Notes: a model not told the origin generated them from the letters alone. Numbered from the stretch's first letter, positions 1 to 10,337 are shown. The stretch is 39,932 nucleotides of DNA from an uncultured Bacteroidota bacterium (GCA_903953815.1 CAJBLA010000134.1:1-39932), one strand, 5' to 3'. A program made the numbers and translations.

Positions 1-230
1 GGCAATCCACATTCATTCGCCAATTGAAATAATAATTGTAGTGTTTTATCAGTTACAATATTCTTTGAGTAATCAAATAATATATCTGCAGTGGTAATGG
101 AGTATTGATTAAAGCGGGTAGGGTCGGAAGCAAACAAATCTTTCATTTGCTTTCGGTTCATTTCTTCTTCAAAATGCTTTTTTAATACAAACCAGGCCTG
201 TGTAGATGTTGGGTTAATTCTTTCTAACAT
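1..230 (-). CDS. pgi: Glucose-6-phosphate isomerase, N-terminal part (truncated by window edge)
   Basis: Manual reverse translation from ATG at 230: MLERINPTSTQAWFVLKKHFEEEMNRKQMKDLFASDPTRFNQYSITTADILFDYSKN..., which matches the recognisable Pgi N-terminus (INPTxTxAWxxLxxHF...DLFAxDxxRFxxxS...DYSKN). Not in the supplied ORF list because it runs off the edge. Confidence 0.9.
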   Translation of the reverse strand, partial: MLERINPTSTQAWFVLKKHFEEEMNRKQMKDLFASDPTRFNQYSITTADILFDYSKNIVTDKTLQLLFQLANECGL

Positions 231-292
231 AATCTTTTCTATTTCACTAATTTTTATCCGCGAATGTGTTCAATTTTATATATCCTTTTTAA

Positions 293-1306
293 CTATAATT
301 TTTCAATTGTATCTATTGTGGTTGCTAACATTTCATCGGTAATGTCCAAATGCAATACAAATCGAACAAGGGCAGGGGTCATTGCAATAACTAAAATATG
401 ATGCTCCTTTAAAAGCGAAGCCAATTGCGTTGCATTATATTTACCTTCAATTTTTGCAATAACTATATTCGTTTCCACTTCAAAAACCTCAGTAACGAAA
501 TCTTTTTTTACTAATGCCTCTTTAATGAGCAATGCTTTTTGATGATCCTGTTTTAATCGATCCACATGATGATCCAATGCATAAATACCTGCAGCTGCTA
601 AGGATCCTGCTTGACGCATACCGCCACCAAATACTTTTCGCCATCTTCTTGCTTTTTTAATAAAGGCCGCATTTCCAACCAATACACTTCCAACGGGTGC
701 GCCTAATCCTTTACTCAAACAAATGGAGATAGAATCAAATACTTGGCCGTATTTTTTTGAATCTTCCTTTTTGTGGACAATGGCATTAAAAATTCTGGCC
801 CCATCCAAGTGTAATCCCAAATGATGCGTTTTGGCTACTTTTTGTATTTCTACGAATTCCTTAAAATCATAACAAGCACCGCCACCGCGGTTACAAGTAT
901 TTTCCAAACAAATTAACCTTGAAATTGGCTTATGCACATCCTCTGGATGGATGGCGCCTAAAACCTGACTTGCCGTAATTCTACCTCGATTACCTTGTAA
1001 CAATTTAACCGAACAGCCTGAGTTGGACGCGATACCGCCACCTTCATATTGGTAAACATGAGATAATTCCTCACAAATCACTTCATCCCCAGCTTGTGTA
1101 TGCGTTTTAATAGCCAATTGATTGGTCATGGTGCCACTTGGACAAAATAAACCTGCTTCCATACCAAACAGACTAGCCGACTTGGCTTCTAAAGCGTTGA
1201 TACTAGGATCTTCCCCAAATACATCATCCCCAACAGGTGCCTGATGCATAAAAGTCAACATTTCGGGGGTAGGAAGGGTTACGGTATCTGATCTGAAATC
1301 AATCAT
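293..1306 (-). CDS. ltaE: Low-specificity L-threonine aldolase (PLP-dependent beta-eliminating lyase)
   Basis: [17 protein letters not shown]-terminus; [32 protein letters not shown]-lysine region. Confidence 0.92.
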   Translation of the reverse strand: MIDFRSDTVTLPTPEMLTFMHQAPVGDDVFGEDPSINALEAKSASLFGMEAGLFCPSGTMTNQLAIKTHTQAGDEVICEELSHVYQYEGGGIASNSGCSVKLLQGNRGRITASQVLGAIHPEDVHKPISRLICLENTCNRGGGACYDFKEFVEIQKVAKTHHLGLHLDGARIFNAIVHKKEDSKKYGQVFDSISICLSKGLGAPVGSVLVGNAAFIKKARRWRKVFGGGMRQAGSLAAAGIYALDHHVDRLKQDHQKALLIKEALVKKDFVTEVFEVETNIVIAKIEGKYNATQLASLLKEHHILVIAMTPALVRFVLHLDITDEMLATTIDTIEKL

Positions 1307-1406
1307 ATCGCGAAGATAATTCTCGGAAAGGGATTATTCTCAAAAATTTACCCTTTTGGGGACATTTTAACGGGAAAATGTGTGCATAAATGCTTTACAA
1401 TCAATA

Positions 1407-1438
1407 TTTGCTAAATTAGTCTCAAAATTGTACCTTTG
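1407..1438 (+). promoter_or_regulatory. Candidate Bacteroidota-type promoter for the sigma factor gene (TTTG -33 / TACCTTTG -7)
   Basis: TTTG at 1407-1410 and TACCTTTG at 1431-1438, with 20 bp between. Fits the TTTG/TAnnTTTG Bacteroidota consensus; about 90 nt upstream of the ATG. Confidence 0.55.
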
Positions 1439-1532
1439 CCGACTAACATTTGGAAAAATTACCTATTTTACTTATCGTTAGACACAACTTTTTTGACCTT
1501 TACATCGTTATACCTTTAAATAAATTCTTTGC

Positions 1533-2390
1533 ATGAGGCAGCTTAAAATTGCAACACAGATTACCAACAGAGATTCGCAAGCGGTTGAGAAGTATTTACA
1601 AGAGATTTCTAAAATCTCAATGATAAATCCTGAAGAAGAAACCACTTTAGCGCAGCGCATTAAAATGGGTGATCAACGTGCTTTGGATAAATTAGTACAA
1701 GCCAACCTTCGTTTCGTTGTATCTGTTGCAAAACAATACCAACACCAAGGTTTGTCTTTATCTGATTTAATCAATGAAGGTAATTTAGGTTTAATTAAAG
1801 CAGCACAACGTTTCGACGAAACCAAAGGTTTTAAATTCATCTCTTATGCGGTTTGGTGGATTCGTCAATCAATTTTGCAAGCTTTGGCTGAGCAAGGTCG
1901 TTTGGTGCGTTTACCTCAAAACAAAATTGGTACCTATAATAAGGCGAATAAAGCATATATGGCTTTTGAACAAGAGCATGAGCGTGAGCCGTCCACTGAG
2001 GAATTGGCAGGAATTTTGGAAATGTCTGAGACTGAGATCAACAATATATTTCAATCAAATACACGTCACACTTCATTAGATGCACCAGTGCATGAAGCAG
2101 AGGATGTAGCCATGGGTGATTTATTAAAAGGCGGTGATGAAACGGACGAAGATGTGATGAAAGATTCCTTAAGAGAAGAAATTCGTCGTGTACTTAAGTC
2201 ATTGAGTCCCAGAGAGGCAGAGATTGTTAATGCCTATTTTGGTTTAGATGGAGAAAACGGCGTTACCATTGAACAAATAGGTATCAAATACGATTTAACG
2301 AAGGAAAGAATAAGACAAATTAAGGAGCGTGCTATTAAACGTTTACAAAAAGCGAGATACAGCAATGCACTTAAGGCTTATTTGGGCTAG
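1533..2390 (+). CDS. rpoD: Primary RNA polymerase sigma factor (RpoD/SigA, short Bacteroidota form)
   Basis: Region 2 DLINEGNLGLIKAAQRFDETKGFKFISYAVWWIRQSILQALAEQGRLVRLPQNK; region 4 TKERIRQIKERAIKRLQK; about 285 aa without a long region 1.1. Confidence 0.93.
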   Translation: MRQLKIATQITNRDSQAVEKYLQEISKISMINPEEETTLAQRIKMGDQRALDKLVQANLRFVVSVAKQYQHQGLSLSDLINEGNLGLIKAAQRFDETKGFKFISYAVWWIRQSILQALAEQGRLVRLPQNKIGTYNKANKAYMAFEQEHEREPSTEELAGILEMSETEINNIFQSNTRHTSLDAPVHEAEDVAMGDLLKGGDETDEDVMKDSLREEIRRVLKSLSPREAEIVNAYFGLDGENGVTIEQIGIKYDLTKERIRQIKERAIKRLQKARYSNALKAYLG

Positions 2391-2407
2391 TAGTTTAAAA
2401 TATTATC

Positions 2408-2446
2408 AAGCCCCTTCAATCTTAGGATTAGACGGGGCTTTTTTTT
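2408..2446 (+). terminator. Rho-independent terminator after rpoD
   Basis: AAGCCCC (2408-2414) ... GGGGCTT (2434-2440) followed by a T run. Confidence 0.75.
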
Positions 2447-2483
2447 AGGTTGGATTTATTATAGAATTAGAAATAAAGAAGTT

Positions 2484-3419
2484 ATGGAAACAGAAAAAGT
2501 AAGTATTTTAATTATAGGTTCAGGCCCCGCAGGTTATACTGCTGCTATTTATGCGGCAAGGGCAAATATGAAACCTTTATTATACCAAGGTATTCAACCT
2601 GGTGGTCAATTAACCATTACCACGGATGTGGAAAATTACCCTGGATTTCCAGATGGTATTCAAGGCCCAGAGATGATGGTGAACTTTGAAAAACAAGCGG
2701 CTCGTATGGGCACGGATATTCGTTATGGCCTTGCAACTAAAGTTGATTTTAGTGGGGATGTTAAAAAGGTATGGATTGATGATGAAAAGATCATCGAAGC
2801 GGATGCGGTCATTATTTCAACAGGCGCTAGTGCTAAATGGTTAGGTATTCCTAGTGAAGAGAAATTTAACGGATTTGGAGTGAGTGCATGTGCTGTTTGT
2901 GATGGCTTCTTTTTTAAAGGAAAAGAAGTAGCGATTGTAGGCGCAGGTGATACTGCTGCTGAGGAAGCACATTATTTATCAAAGATGTGTACCACCGTTC
3001 ATATGATTGTTCGTAAAGATAAAATGCGCGCAAGTAAAGTAATGCAGGATCGCGTTTTAAATACGCCTAATATTAAAGTGTATTTCAATAGCGAAACGGA
3101 TGAAATTTTAGGAGATAAAACAGTAAAAGCGGTTAGAATCAAAAATACCCAGACCAATACCTTACAAGAAATTCCAGTAAGTGCATTTTTTGTTGCCATT
3201 GGTCACAACCCGAACAGTAGTATTTTTTCTGAGTTTATTAAAACAGATGAAACTGGATATATTTTAACGGAACCAGGCACTACTAAAACAAATGTGCCAG
3301 GTGTATTTGCTTCAGGGGATGTGCAAGATAAAAACTACCGTCAAGCGGTAACAGCTGCTGGAAGTGGTTGTATGGCTGCCTTAGATGCAGAAAGATATTT
3401 AACTGCAAAAGGGCACTAA
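2484..3419 (+). CDS. trxB: Thioredoxin-disulfide reductase
   Basis: GSGPAGYTAAIYAARA FAD-binding motif; CAVCDG redox CxxC; GAGDTAAEEAHYL NADPH motif; GVFASGDVQDKNYRQAVTAAGSGCMAA. Confidence 0.95.
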   Translation: METEKVSILIIGSGPAGYTAAIYAARANMKPLLYQGIQPGGQLTITTDVENYPGFPDGIQGPEMMVNFEKQAARMGTDIRYGLATKVDFSGDVKKVWIDDEKIIEADAVIISTGASAKWLGIPSEEKFNGFGVSACAVCDGFFFKGKEVAIVGAGDTAAEEAHYLSKMCTTVHMIVRKDKMRASKVMQDRVLNTPNIKVYFNSETDEILGDKTVKAVRIKNTQTNTLQEIPVSAFFVAIGHNPNSSIFSEFIKTDETGYILTEPGTTKTNVPGVFASGDVQDKNYRQAVTAAGSGCMAALDAERYLTAKGH

Positions 3420-3429
3420 AATAAAATTC

Positions 3430-3801
3430 ATGTCAACAAATCAAACCATGCGTATTAGTCTGAACAAATTATTATTTGTTGGCTATCATGGTTTATATCC
3501 TGAAGAAAAAAAATTAGGTAATAATTATTCTGTTGAAATTGATATTGACTTTACGCCCAAGCAAGGAGTCATTGATCAATTGGATCAAACCATTGATTAT
3601 GTGCATGTATATGCAATTGTAAAAAAATGGATGGAAATCCCAACGCCTTTATTAGAAACTTTGGTTGGAAAAATAGCAGATGATATTTTATCCTCACAAG
3701 CATTAGCCAATAAAGTATTTGTAAAAATCACCAAACTTCATTTGCCTATTTCTTCCTTTGAAGGAAATGTGTCCGTTACAATTGAAAAATCTAGAGATTA
3801 G
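3430..3801 (+). CDS. folB: Dihydroneopterin aldolase
   Basis: LFVGYHGLYPEEKKLGNNYSVEIDI ... TIDYVHVY ... LLETLVGKIADDIL; FolB-type motifs. Confidence 0.88.
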   Translation: MSTNQTMRISLNKLLFVGYHGLYPEEKKLGNNYSVEIDIDFTPKQGVIDQLDQTIDYVHVYAIVKKWMEIPTPLLETLVGKIADDILSSQALANKVFVKITKLHLPISSFEGNVSVTIEKSRD

Positions 3802-3847
3802 TACTCCCATCTTATTTACGCTGCATAAATGATCCCACTTTAAGGAA

Positions 3848-5206
3848 TTATATCTTTTTGTCCTTCCAGCGATTCGATTTAATATATAAGTAAGAAGGGA
3901 TTAATAAGGTTAACCAATATATAATTTCACACATCCATCCAATGGTAATTGGGAATTGGTAATATTCGATGGTTAAATAAGCATAAATCAAATAAATAAT
4001 TATAGCTACAAATTCAATGGCTAAATTAATTTTAGATTGCCCAGTACCTGTAACTCCGTTTAACCAAATAGTGGCGATAGACATAATCAATAAGGCAATA
4101 GAAACAACCCTTAGGACAGGTATGCCTTCCTCCATAAAACCTGCTCCTTGTCCATAGATGGATAAAAATTGATGCGCAAATACATTCAAAATAATACAAA
4201 CGCATAATGCAAAGCCAAAACTCCATGTAGCAATTTTATTAATTAATGGAATTACTTTATCCTGCATATTTTGACCAATAATATTACTCACCATGGTATT
4301 GGAAGTGGCAGCAAAAGCCCAAGTAAAGCTGCCAAAAAATCCAAATATATTGCGCATTGAATTGGAAACTGCTAAGGATTGCTCCCCACGATGTTCAATC
4401 AAAATGTAAAATATTTCCCAACTAATAATACTGATCATGTATTGCATCATGATGGGGGAGGATTGAACCAAAATGAGTTTGATATAATCCCATTTAATTA
4501 CAAAGTTTTTAAATAACTCAAATCTTGCACCAATCTTTTGATAATGAATCACCAAATAAATGACGAACAAACCCATCACTTCTGAAATAATGGAAGCATA
4601 AGCTGCACCATTTAAGCCCATTGCTGTAAATCCAAAATGACCAAAAATAAAGCTATAATCAAAAAATATATTAAAAGCAGCTTCGGTCGCCGTACCAATG
4701 ATTAAAAAATTACTTTGATTTGTCCCTACGAGTAATGCATTACGCATCTGATAAATAAACAAAAATGGGATACCCCAAATTCTAATTTTCAAAAATTCAA
4801 TCACCGAATTAGCTCTCTGGGTATCATGTAAAACACTATGAAAAATACTAGGTGCGATAAAATAAGTAAATGCAATAGCAATGACTGATAATAATATTGA
4901 TATGATAACGCCCTGGTTAAACAATACCCCAATTTCATCCACTCTATTTTCGCCTGCGCGACGGGAAATAAGTGCTTGAAGTCCATTATTCAAACCTTGT
5001 CCCATCACCCCAAAAATCAAGTAAAATACACCTGTAATGCCGCCAATCGCCAAGGCTTCTGAACTTAACGCACCTAAGAAAATATTATTAATGACAAAAT
5101 TAACCTGTGGCACCATAATGGCTAAAGCAATAGGCAAGGAAATGGCCAATATTTGTTTACTTGAAACTGTTACCTGTAAGGATGGATTGCTATTGCTGCC
5201 GCTCAT
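3848..5206 (-). CDS. MATE family efflux transporter
   Basis: 452 aa polytopic protein; ISLPIALAIMVPQ, GLQALISRRAGENR, GINGAAYASIISE-like repeats typical of MATE proteins. Confidence 0.85.
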   Translation of the reverse strand: MSGSNSNPSLQVTVSSKQILAISLPIALAIMVPQVNFVINNIFLGALSSEALAIGGITGVFYLIFGVMGQGLNNGLQALISRRAGENRVDEIGVLFNQGVIISILLSVIAIAFTYFIAPSIFHSVLHDTQRANSVIEFLKIRIWGIPFLFIYQMRNALLVGTNQSNFLIIGTATEAAFNIFFDYSFIFGHFGFTAMGLNGAAYASIISEVMGLFVIYLVIHYQKIGARFELFKNFVIKWDYIKLILVQSSPIMMQYMISIISWEIFYILIEHRGEQSLAVSNSMRNIFGFFGSFTWAFAATSNTMVSNIIGQNMQDKVIPLINKIATWSFGFALCVCIILNVFAHQFLSIYGQGAGFMEEGIPVLRVVSIALLIMSIATIWLNGVTGTGQSKINLAIEFVAIIIYLIYAYLTIEYYQFPITIGWMCEIIYWLTLLIPSYLYIKSNRWKDKKI

Positions 5207-5277
5207 ATCGGCAAATCTACAATTAGTTTTTACAATGAACTGCCCCTTTTTTTATAATATTGCATAAGAATTACAAC

Positions 5278-6093
5278 ATGGCAAAGAAAAAAATTGGTAT
5301 TTACGGGGTATTGGAAAGCACTGCTAATAAAAAGGTGGAGGATTTATACCTTATTGTGGATGAATCAGCGATTGCCTTTTCTGTAAAGAATAACATAGCT
5401 AATACTTACCAATGTTTTGAATACTTTGTAAACGATCCTGAAAATATTGGATGGAATCAATTAGTAGCTTACTTGCAGAATAATTCAAAATTGATTCAAA
5501 ACACCTATGCTAATATTTATTTTGTGATGAATAACAGTAGTTATATGGTTACAAAAAAATATAACATTTCCGACAACTTGTTGTATAAAAATGAGCTCTC
5601 TTTATTACATGAAGTTTCCCCGGAAGAAGAAGTGCAATTAGCGCCATTAGCTAATGATAAAATGTTGGTTTATTCAATACCTGATCATTTAAATACATTA
5701 CTTACCCGATCATTTCCAACAGGCAAATGGCATCATTATACTGAATTCCTTTTGCATCAACCTAAGGATGGGGTCAACGTAACTATGTTTAATAATAACT
5801 TTTGTGTTGTAATACATCAAGAGGGGCAATTAAAATTAATTAACCATTTTAAAGTAGGGGGTGATGACCAGAATACCTATACACTTTTAAATACCTGTTC
5901 GAATGCAGGTATTGTTCCTAATGTTTTTTCATTAACCATTGCTGGATTTGATGCTGAACAATTAAATTGGATTAAAACATTACAAAGATATTTTGCAGAT
6001 ACGACCATATTAATGGCACCGAATGAAGGTATTGGCACTAATTTAAACAAGGAGTTCCCGCATCACACTTACGCACCCTATTTTATATTTTAA
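5278..6093 (+). CDS. DUF3822 family protein
   Basis: ORF is open from 5260; the more likely ATG at 5278 gives MAKKKIGIYGVLES.... Size, position immediately 5' of rsmD and overall fold-like pattern match the Bacteroidota DUF3822 family. Stop overlaps the rsmD start (TAATG). Confidence 0.65.
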   Translation: MAKKKIGIYGVLESTANKKVEDLYLIVDESAIAFSVKNNIANTYQCFEYFVNDPENIGWNQLVAYLQNNSKLIQNTYANIYFVMNNSSYMVTKKYNISDNLLYKNELSLLHEVSPEEEVQLAPLANDKMLVYSIPDHLNTLLTRSFPTGKWHHYTEFLLHQPKDGVNVTMFNNNFCVVIHQEGQLKLINHFKVGGDDQNTYTLLNTCSNAGIVPNVFSLTIAGFDAEQLNWIKTLQRYFADTTILMAPNEGIGTNLNKEFPHHTYAPYFIF

Positions 6094-6632
6094 TGAGAAT
6101 AATCGCTGGACAATATGGTGGTCGACGCATTCATCCACCCCAAAATATGCCGCATACCAGACCCACCACTGATATTGCGAAGGAAGGTTTGTTTAATATA
6201 TTGCAAAATAGGGTACAATTAGACGGCATTAAAACACTTGATTTATTTGGCGGCACTGGCTGTATAAGTTATGAACTTGCTTCAAGAGGGGCAGCTGAAT
6301 TAACCATAGTTGAGAAAGATCCGATCATGCTCGACTTTATAAAAAAGAATGTGGATTTATTGAAAATTGAAAATGTACAATTAAATAGAATGGATGTTTT
6401 TCAGTTTTTAAATTCTTGTAAACAATCCTATGATATTATTTTTGCTGGCCCACCCTATGCTTTAAATACCATTGACGAATTACCTAAAATTATTGTGCAA
6501 CAGAAGCTAATTGCCCCGGATGGTTTTTTTATTTTAGAACATACGCCGCGTAATGATTATACCCAGTTTGCCGGATATAGTTTCCAAAGAAATTATGGTA
6601 CCACAATTTTTAGTTTTTTTGCTTGTGTGTAA
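6093..6632 (+). CDS. rsmD: RsmD-family 16S rRNA (guanine966-N2)-methyltransferase
   Basis: MRIIAGQYGGRRI...TRPTTDIAKEGLFNIL; LDLFGGTGCISYELASRGA SAM-binding motif. Catalytic motif reads AGPPY rather than DPPY (see findings). Confidence 0.9.
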   Translation: MRIIAGQYGGRRIHPPQNMPHTRPTTDIAKEGLFNILQNRVQLDGIKTLDLFGGTGCISYELASRGAAELTIVEKDPIMLDFIKKNVDLLKIENVQLNRMDVFQFLNSCKQSYDIIFAGPPYALNTIDELPKIIVQQKLIAPDGFFILEHTPRNDYTQFAGYSFQRNYGTTIFSFFACV

Positions 6633-6660
6633 GATTCAATAAATTTTCGTAAATTATACT

Positions 6661-7227
6661 ATGTTTAAAGACGAAGCAAGGAAATCCTTATTACAAAAAC
6701 GTCAAAATTTATCCCAAGCGGAATGTATCAAATGGGATGATTTGTTGTTAATACAATTTCAAAAATTAGATTTCTCAAACATCAATACCCTTGGAAGTTT
6801 TTATCCAATGGAAAAGCACAATGAGCCAAATACTATTTTATTAACCAGTTACTTGCAGCAGTTCATTCCCAATTTAATCATTGCATATCCTGTAATTGAT
6901 AAAACATCGGGGACGATGCAATTTCATGAAGCTACTCCCGAACTTTATTTGAATTCCATGGGTATATATGAACCACATCAAATTAACCTGATTCCAAGTA
7001 ATGATATTGACTGCTTCTTAGTTCCATTATTGGGTTTTGATTTATTGGGTCATCGATTAGGATTTGGTAAAGGGTATTATGATAAATATTTTTCTACCTG
7101 TCATCATCCGCATTATCGTATTGGCATTTCCTATTTTGACCCCATACCAAATATCCAAGATACCCATGAATTTGACGTACCTTTAACCCATTGTATTACG
7201 CCTTGGAATAGTTATGAATTTAAATAA
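6661..7227 (+). CDS. 5-formyltetrahydrofolate cyclo-ligase family protein
   Basis: C-terminal VPLLGFDLLGHRLGFGKGYYDKYF motif, diagnostic for 5-FCL. Confidence 0.9.
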   Translation: MFKDEARKSLLQKRQNLSQAECIKWDDLLLIQFQKLDFSNINTLGSFYPMEKHNEPNTILLTSYLQQFIPNLIIAYPVIDKTSGTMQFHEATPELYLNSMGIYEPHQINLIPSNDIDCFLVPLLGFDLLGHRLGFGKGYYDKYFSTCHHPHYRIGISYFDPIPNIQDTHEFDVPLTHCITPWNSYEFK

Positions 7228-8302
7228 CCTCTTTTTAAAATCTTTTAGAGTTTTACTTTTACCTTTTGCAATTGTATATGGTTGGATAGTTGCATTTCGT
7301 AATTGGCTTTATTTTAAACATTATTTAAAGTCAGTACAATTTAATGTGCCCATGATTTGTGTTGGTAATTTATCATTAGGGGGTACGGGAAAATCACCCA
7401 TGGTGGAATACCTTTTATCTATTTTATCTGATGATTATAAATTAGCGACATTAAGTAGGGGATACAAACGAAAAACAGAAGGTTACGCTTTAGCGAATCA
7501 ATTTACATCCGCACTTGAAATTGGAGATGAGCCTATGCAGTTTCATATTAAGTATCCAAATGTGGCAGTGGCGGTTGGAGAAAGACGTATTGAAGCCATT
7601 CCGCAATTAATTCAAGATGTGCCTGACTTGCAATTAATTATTTTAGATGATGCATTTCAGCACAGAGAAATAGTGGCTGATTATAATATTTTGTTGACCG
7701 AGTACGATAATTTGTATTGTGATGATTTTTTTATTCCTACGGGTGATTTAAGAGACGAGCGAAAGTCAGCCAAAAGAGCAAATATTATTATTGTTACCAA
7801 ATGTCCAACTAACTTATCTATCATTGAGAAAGAGGAGATCATAGAAAAGTTAAATCCAGAACCAGAACAACATGTATTTTTTACCACCATCGCCTATGAC
7901 ACGCCCTACCATATTTACAATCCGTCAGATCAATGGGTGTTAACCATGCGGGACGAAGTATTACTCGTTTGTGGCATTGCGAATCCACTCCCTTTAAAAA
8001 ATTATATTCACGAAAACACACATACCTACTATCAAATAAGTTATAGCGATCATCATATTTTCTCCATAGAAGATTTAAATGAGATCAAAGAAAAATTCAA
8101 TCAAATTAATTCAAAGAGCAAATTAATTTTAACCACCGAAAAGGATGCAGTACGACTGGTAAAATATACAGAAGAACTTAACGACATTCCATTATATATT
8201 TTGCCCATTAAACCTCAATTTTTATTTGGGGAGCAGGGTAAGTTTGATGCGCTGGTTATTAATAATGTTGCACAATTTTATAAACACAACAATGGGAACT
8301 AA
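7214..8302 (+). CDS. lpxK: Tetraacyldisaccharide 4'-kinase
   Basis: VGNLSLGGTGKSPMVEYL (P-loop), LSRGYKRKT, GDEPMQ, LDDAFQHR; LpxK hallmarks. Starts within the 3' end of the previous gene. Confidence 0.93.
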   Translation: MNLNNLFLKSFRVLLLPFAIVYGWIVAFRNWLYFKHYLKSVQFNVPMICVGNLSLGGTGKSPMVEYLLSILSDDYKLATLSRGYKRKTEGYALANQFTSALEIGDEPMQFHIKYPNVAVAVGERRIEAIPQLIQDVPDLQLIILDDAFQHREIVADYNILLTEYDNLYCDDFFIPTGDLRDERKSAKRANIIIVTKCPTNLSIIEKEEIIEKLNPEPEQHVFFTTIAYDTPYHIYNPSDQWVLTMRDEVLLVCGIANPLPLKNYIHENTHTYYQISYSDHHIFSIEDLNEIKEKFNQINSKSKLILTTEKDAVRLVKYTEELNDIPLYILPIKPQFLFGEQGKFDALVINNVAQFYKHNNGN

Positions 8303-10280
8303 GAAAAAAACAACAAGAAAGGGGAAACCCACAACAAAAAATACAAATATTACCACGAGTTATACAGGCACTTTAGATATTGCAAAATCGGGGATGGGCT
8401 TTGTGATGGTATCAGGATTGGAAAACGATATATTGGTTTTTCCAACTGATTTTAATACTGCTTTAAAAGGAGATCAAGTACAGGTAAAGATTACAAAAAT
8501 CAGACAAGGTACTGGTAAAAAAGAAGGGAAAGTACTAGAAGTATTAAAACGAAAACAAGTTTCCTTTGCAGGAACGATGCAGGTTACGAATAAGCATGCC
8601 TTTTTTATACCGAACAGTATTCATCCCATGCCGGATATCTATATTCCAATTAAATATTTAAATGGGGCAAAAGATAAGGATCGTGTAATGGTTAAGCTCA
8701 TTAGCTGGGATAAGGCCAGTCGCAAACCAGAAGGGGAAGTATTAAATATATTCACCCCTGAACAAGAAAATGATTTGGCAATGAAATCGATTGTGGCTGA
8801 AGCAGGATTTTCATTGGAATTTAGTGCCGAAACTTTGGCTTTTGCAAGATCATTATCTGACAAGGTATCGGAAGCTGAAATCGCCAAAAGAAAGGATTAT
8901 AGAAAGGTGTTAACTTTTACGATTGATCCAGTAGATGCCAAAGATTTTGATGATGCCATTTCTTATCAGGTGTTACCGAATAAAAACATTGAAATTGGCG
9001 TGCATATTGCAGATGTAAGTCATTTTGTACAACCAGGCACTGCAGTCGATCATGAAGCCTTTGAACGCGCTACATCGGTGTATTTACCAGATAGGGTATA
9101 TCCTATGTTACCAGAACGTATCTCCAATGAATTATGTTCTTTGCGCCCTCATGAAGAAAAGTTAACTTTTTCAGCCACATTTGAAGTAGATCCAACTGGA
9201 GCCATTGTGCAAACCTGGTTTGGTAAAACAATTATTTATTCTGATCGTCGATATACGTATGAGCAGGTGCAGGAAATTATTGACACAAAAACGGGCGATC
9301 CAACTATGGATCACGTGAATGAAATTTTGTGGCTTTTGGAGTTTACCCAAAAATTAAGACAACAACGTTTTGATCATGGCGCTATTAATTTTTCATCACA
9401 GGAAGTTCGCTTTACTTTAGATGAAAAAGGAAAGCCGATTGGAATAACAGTGAAGGAAAGTAAGGAATCACATCAGCTTATTGAGGAATTAATGTTAAAA
9501 GCGAATCAACTCATTGCTGAAAAAATGGGAAAAATTAAAATTAAAAAGGAACCTTTGCCTTTCCCATTCCGTATTCATGACCAACCGAATGAAGAAAAAC
9601 TCGCACCTTTTGTAGTTTTTGCTAAAAAACATGGATATACTTTCAACATTGATACCCCAGAACATATTGCACATAGTTTTAATCAACTCATGCAAGCGGC
9701 TAAGGGTAAACCGGAACAACACGTGATGGAGCAGTTAGGTATTCGGACCATGGCTAAAGCGGTTTATACGTCAAAAAATATTGGGCATTACGGATTAGGG
9801 TTTGAAAACTATTGCCATTTTACTTCACCTATTCGTCGTTATCCAGATATTTTAGTGCATAGAATTGTGGAATCGGTAATTCAAGGTCACCCCATGAATG
9901 ACGAAAATTTAGAAGAAAAATGTGTACAATGTAGTGAAAGAGAACGTGCAGCTATGGAAGCAGAAAGAGCATCTAACAAATACAAGCAAGTTGAATTTAT
10001 GCGTTCCTATGTTGGCCAAAGTTTTGAAGGGGTTATTAGTGGCGTATCCAGTTTTGGATTTTGGGTGGAAACCGTTGCCCATAAATGCGAGGGCTTGGTG
10101 AGTATTACCAGCTTATCCAAATATGATGATTTCAGGCATGTTGAAACTGATTATGCCCTCGTGGGATTAAGATCTGGGCGTAAATTTAATATGGGTGATA
10201 AGATCATGATTAAGGTAATTGCCGCCAATTTAGACAAGCGCCAATTAGATTATGAATGGGATATGAGCCCGGTGGTTTAG
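8292..10280 (+). CDS. rnr: Ribonuclease R (RNase II/VacB family)
   Basis: RNB-domain TIDPVDAKDFDDAISY, VGVHIADVSHFV-like, HFTSPIRRYPDILVHR; C-terminal S1 domain. ORF is open from 8226, but ATG 8292 (MGTKKKTTRKG basic N-terminus) is more plausible. Confidence 0.92.
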   Translation: MGTKKKTTRKGKPTTKNTNITTSYTGTLDIAKSGMGFVMVSGLENDILVFPTDFNTALKGDQVQVKITKIRQGTGKKEGKVLEVLKRKQVSFAGTMQVTNKHAFFIPNSIHPMPDIYIPIKYLNGAKDKDRVMVKLISWDKASRKPEGEVLNIFTPEQENDLAMKSIVAEAGFSLEFSAETLAFARSLSDKVSEAEIAKRKDYRKVLTFTIDPVDAKDFDDAISYQVLPNKNIEIGVHIADVSHFVQPGTAVDHEAFERATSVYLPDRVYPMLPERISNELCSLRPHEEKLTFSATFEVDPTGAIVQTWFGKTIIYSDRRYTYEQVQEIIDTKTGDPTMDHVNEILWLLEFTQKLRQQRFDHGAINFSSQEVRFTLDEKGKPIGITVKESKESHQLIEELMLKANQLIAEKMGKIKIKKEPLPFPFRIHDQPNEEKLAPFVVFAKKHGYTFNIDTPEHIAHSFNQLMQAAKGKPEQHVMEQLGIRTMAKAVYTSKNIGHYGLGFENYCHFTSPIRRYPDILVHRIVESVIQGHPMNDENLEEKCVQCSERERAAMEAERASNKYKQVEFMRSYVGQSFEGVISGVSSFGFWVETVAHKCEGLVSITSLSKYDDFRHVETDYALVGLRSGRKFNMGDKIMIKVIAANLDKRQLDYEWDMSPVV

Positions 10281-10303
10281 CTATAAATTTAGTGTTATTT
10301 CAT

Positions 10304-10325
10304 TGGGTGATTTTGACCCATTTTT
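10304..10325 (+). terminator. Possible weak terminator after rnr
   Basis: TGGGT-gattttg-ACCCA followed by TTTTT. Only a 5-bp stem. Confidence 0.35.
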
Positions 10326-10337
10326 AGCCTTAATTTA

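Noticed and set aside
1846-2079. 77-aa plus-strand ORF inside rpoD
   Set aside because: Alternative reading frame of rpoD; no independent evidence.
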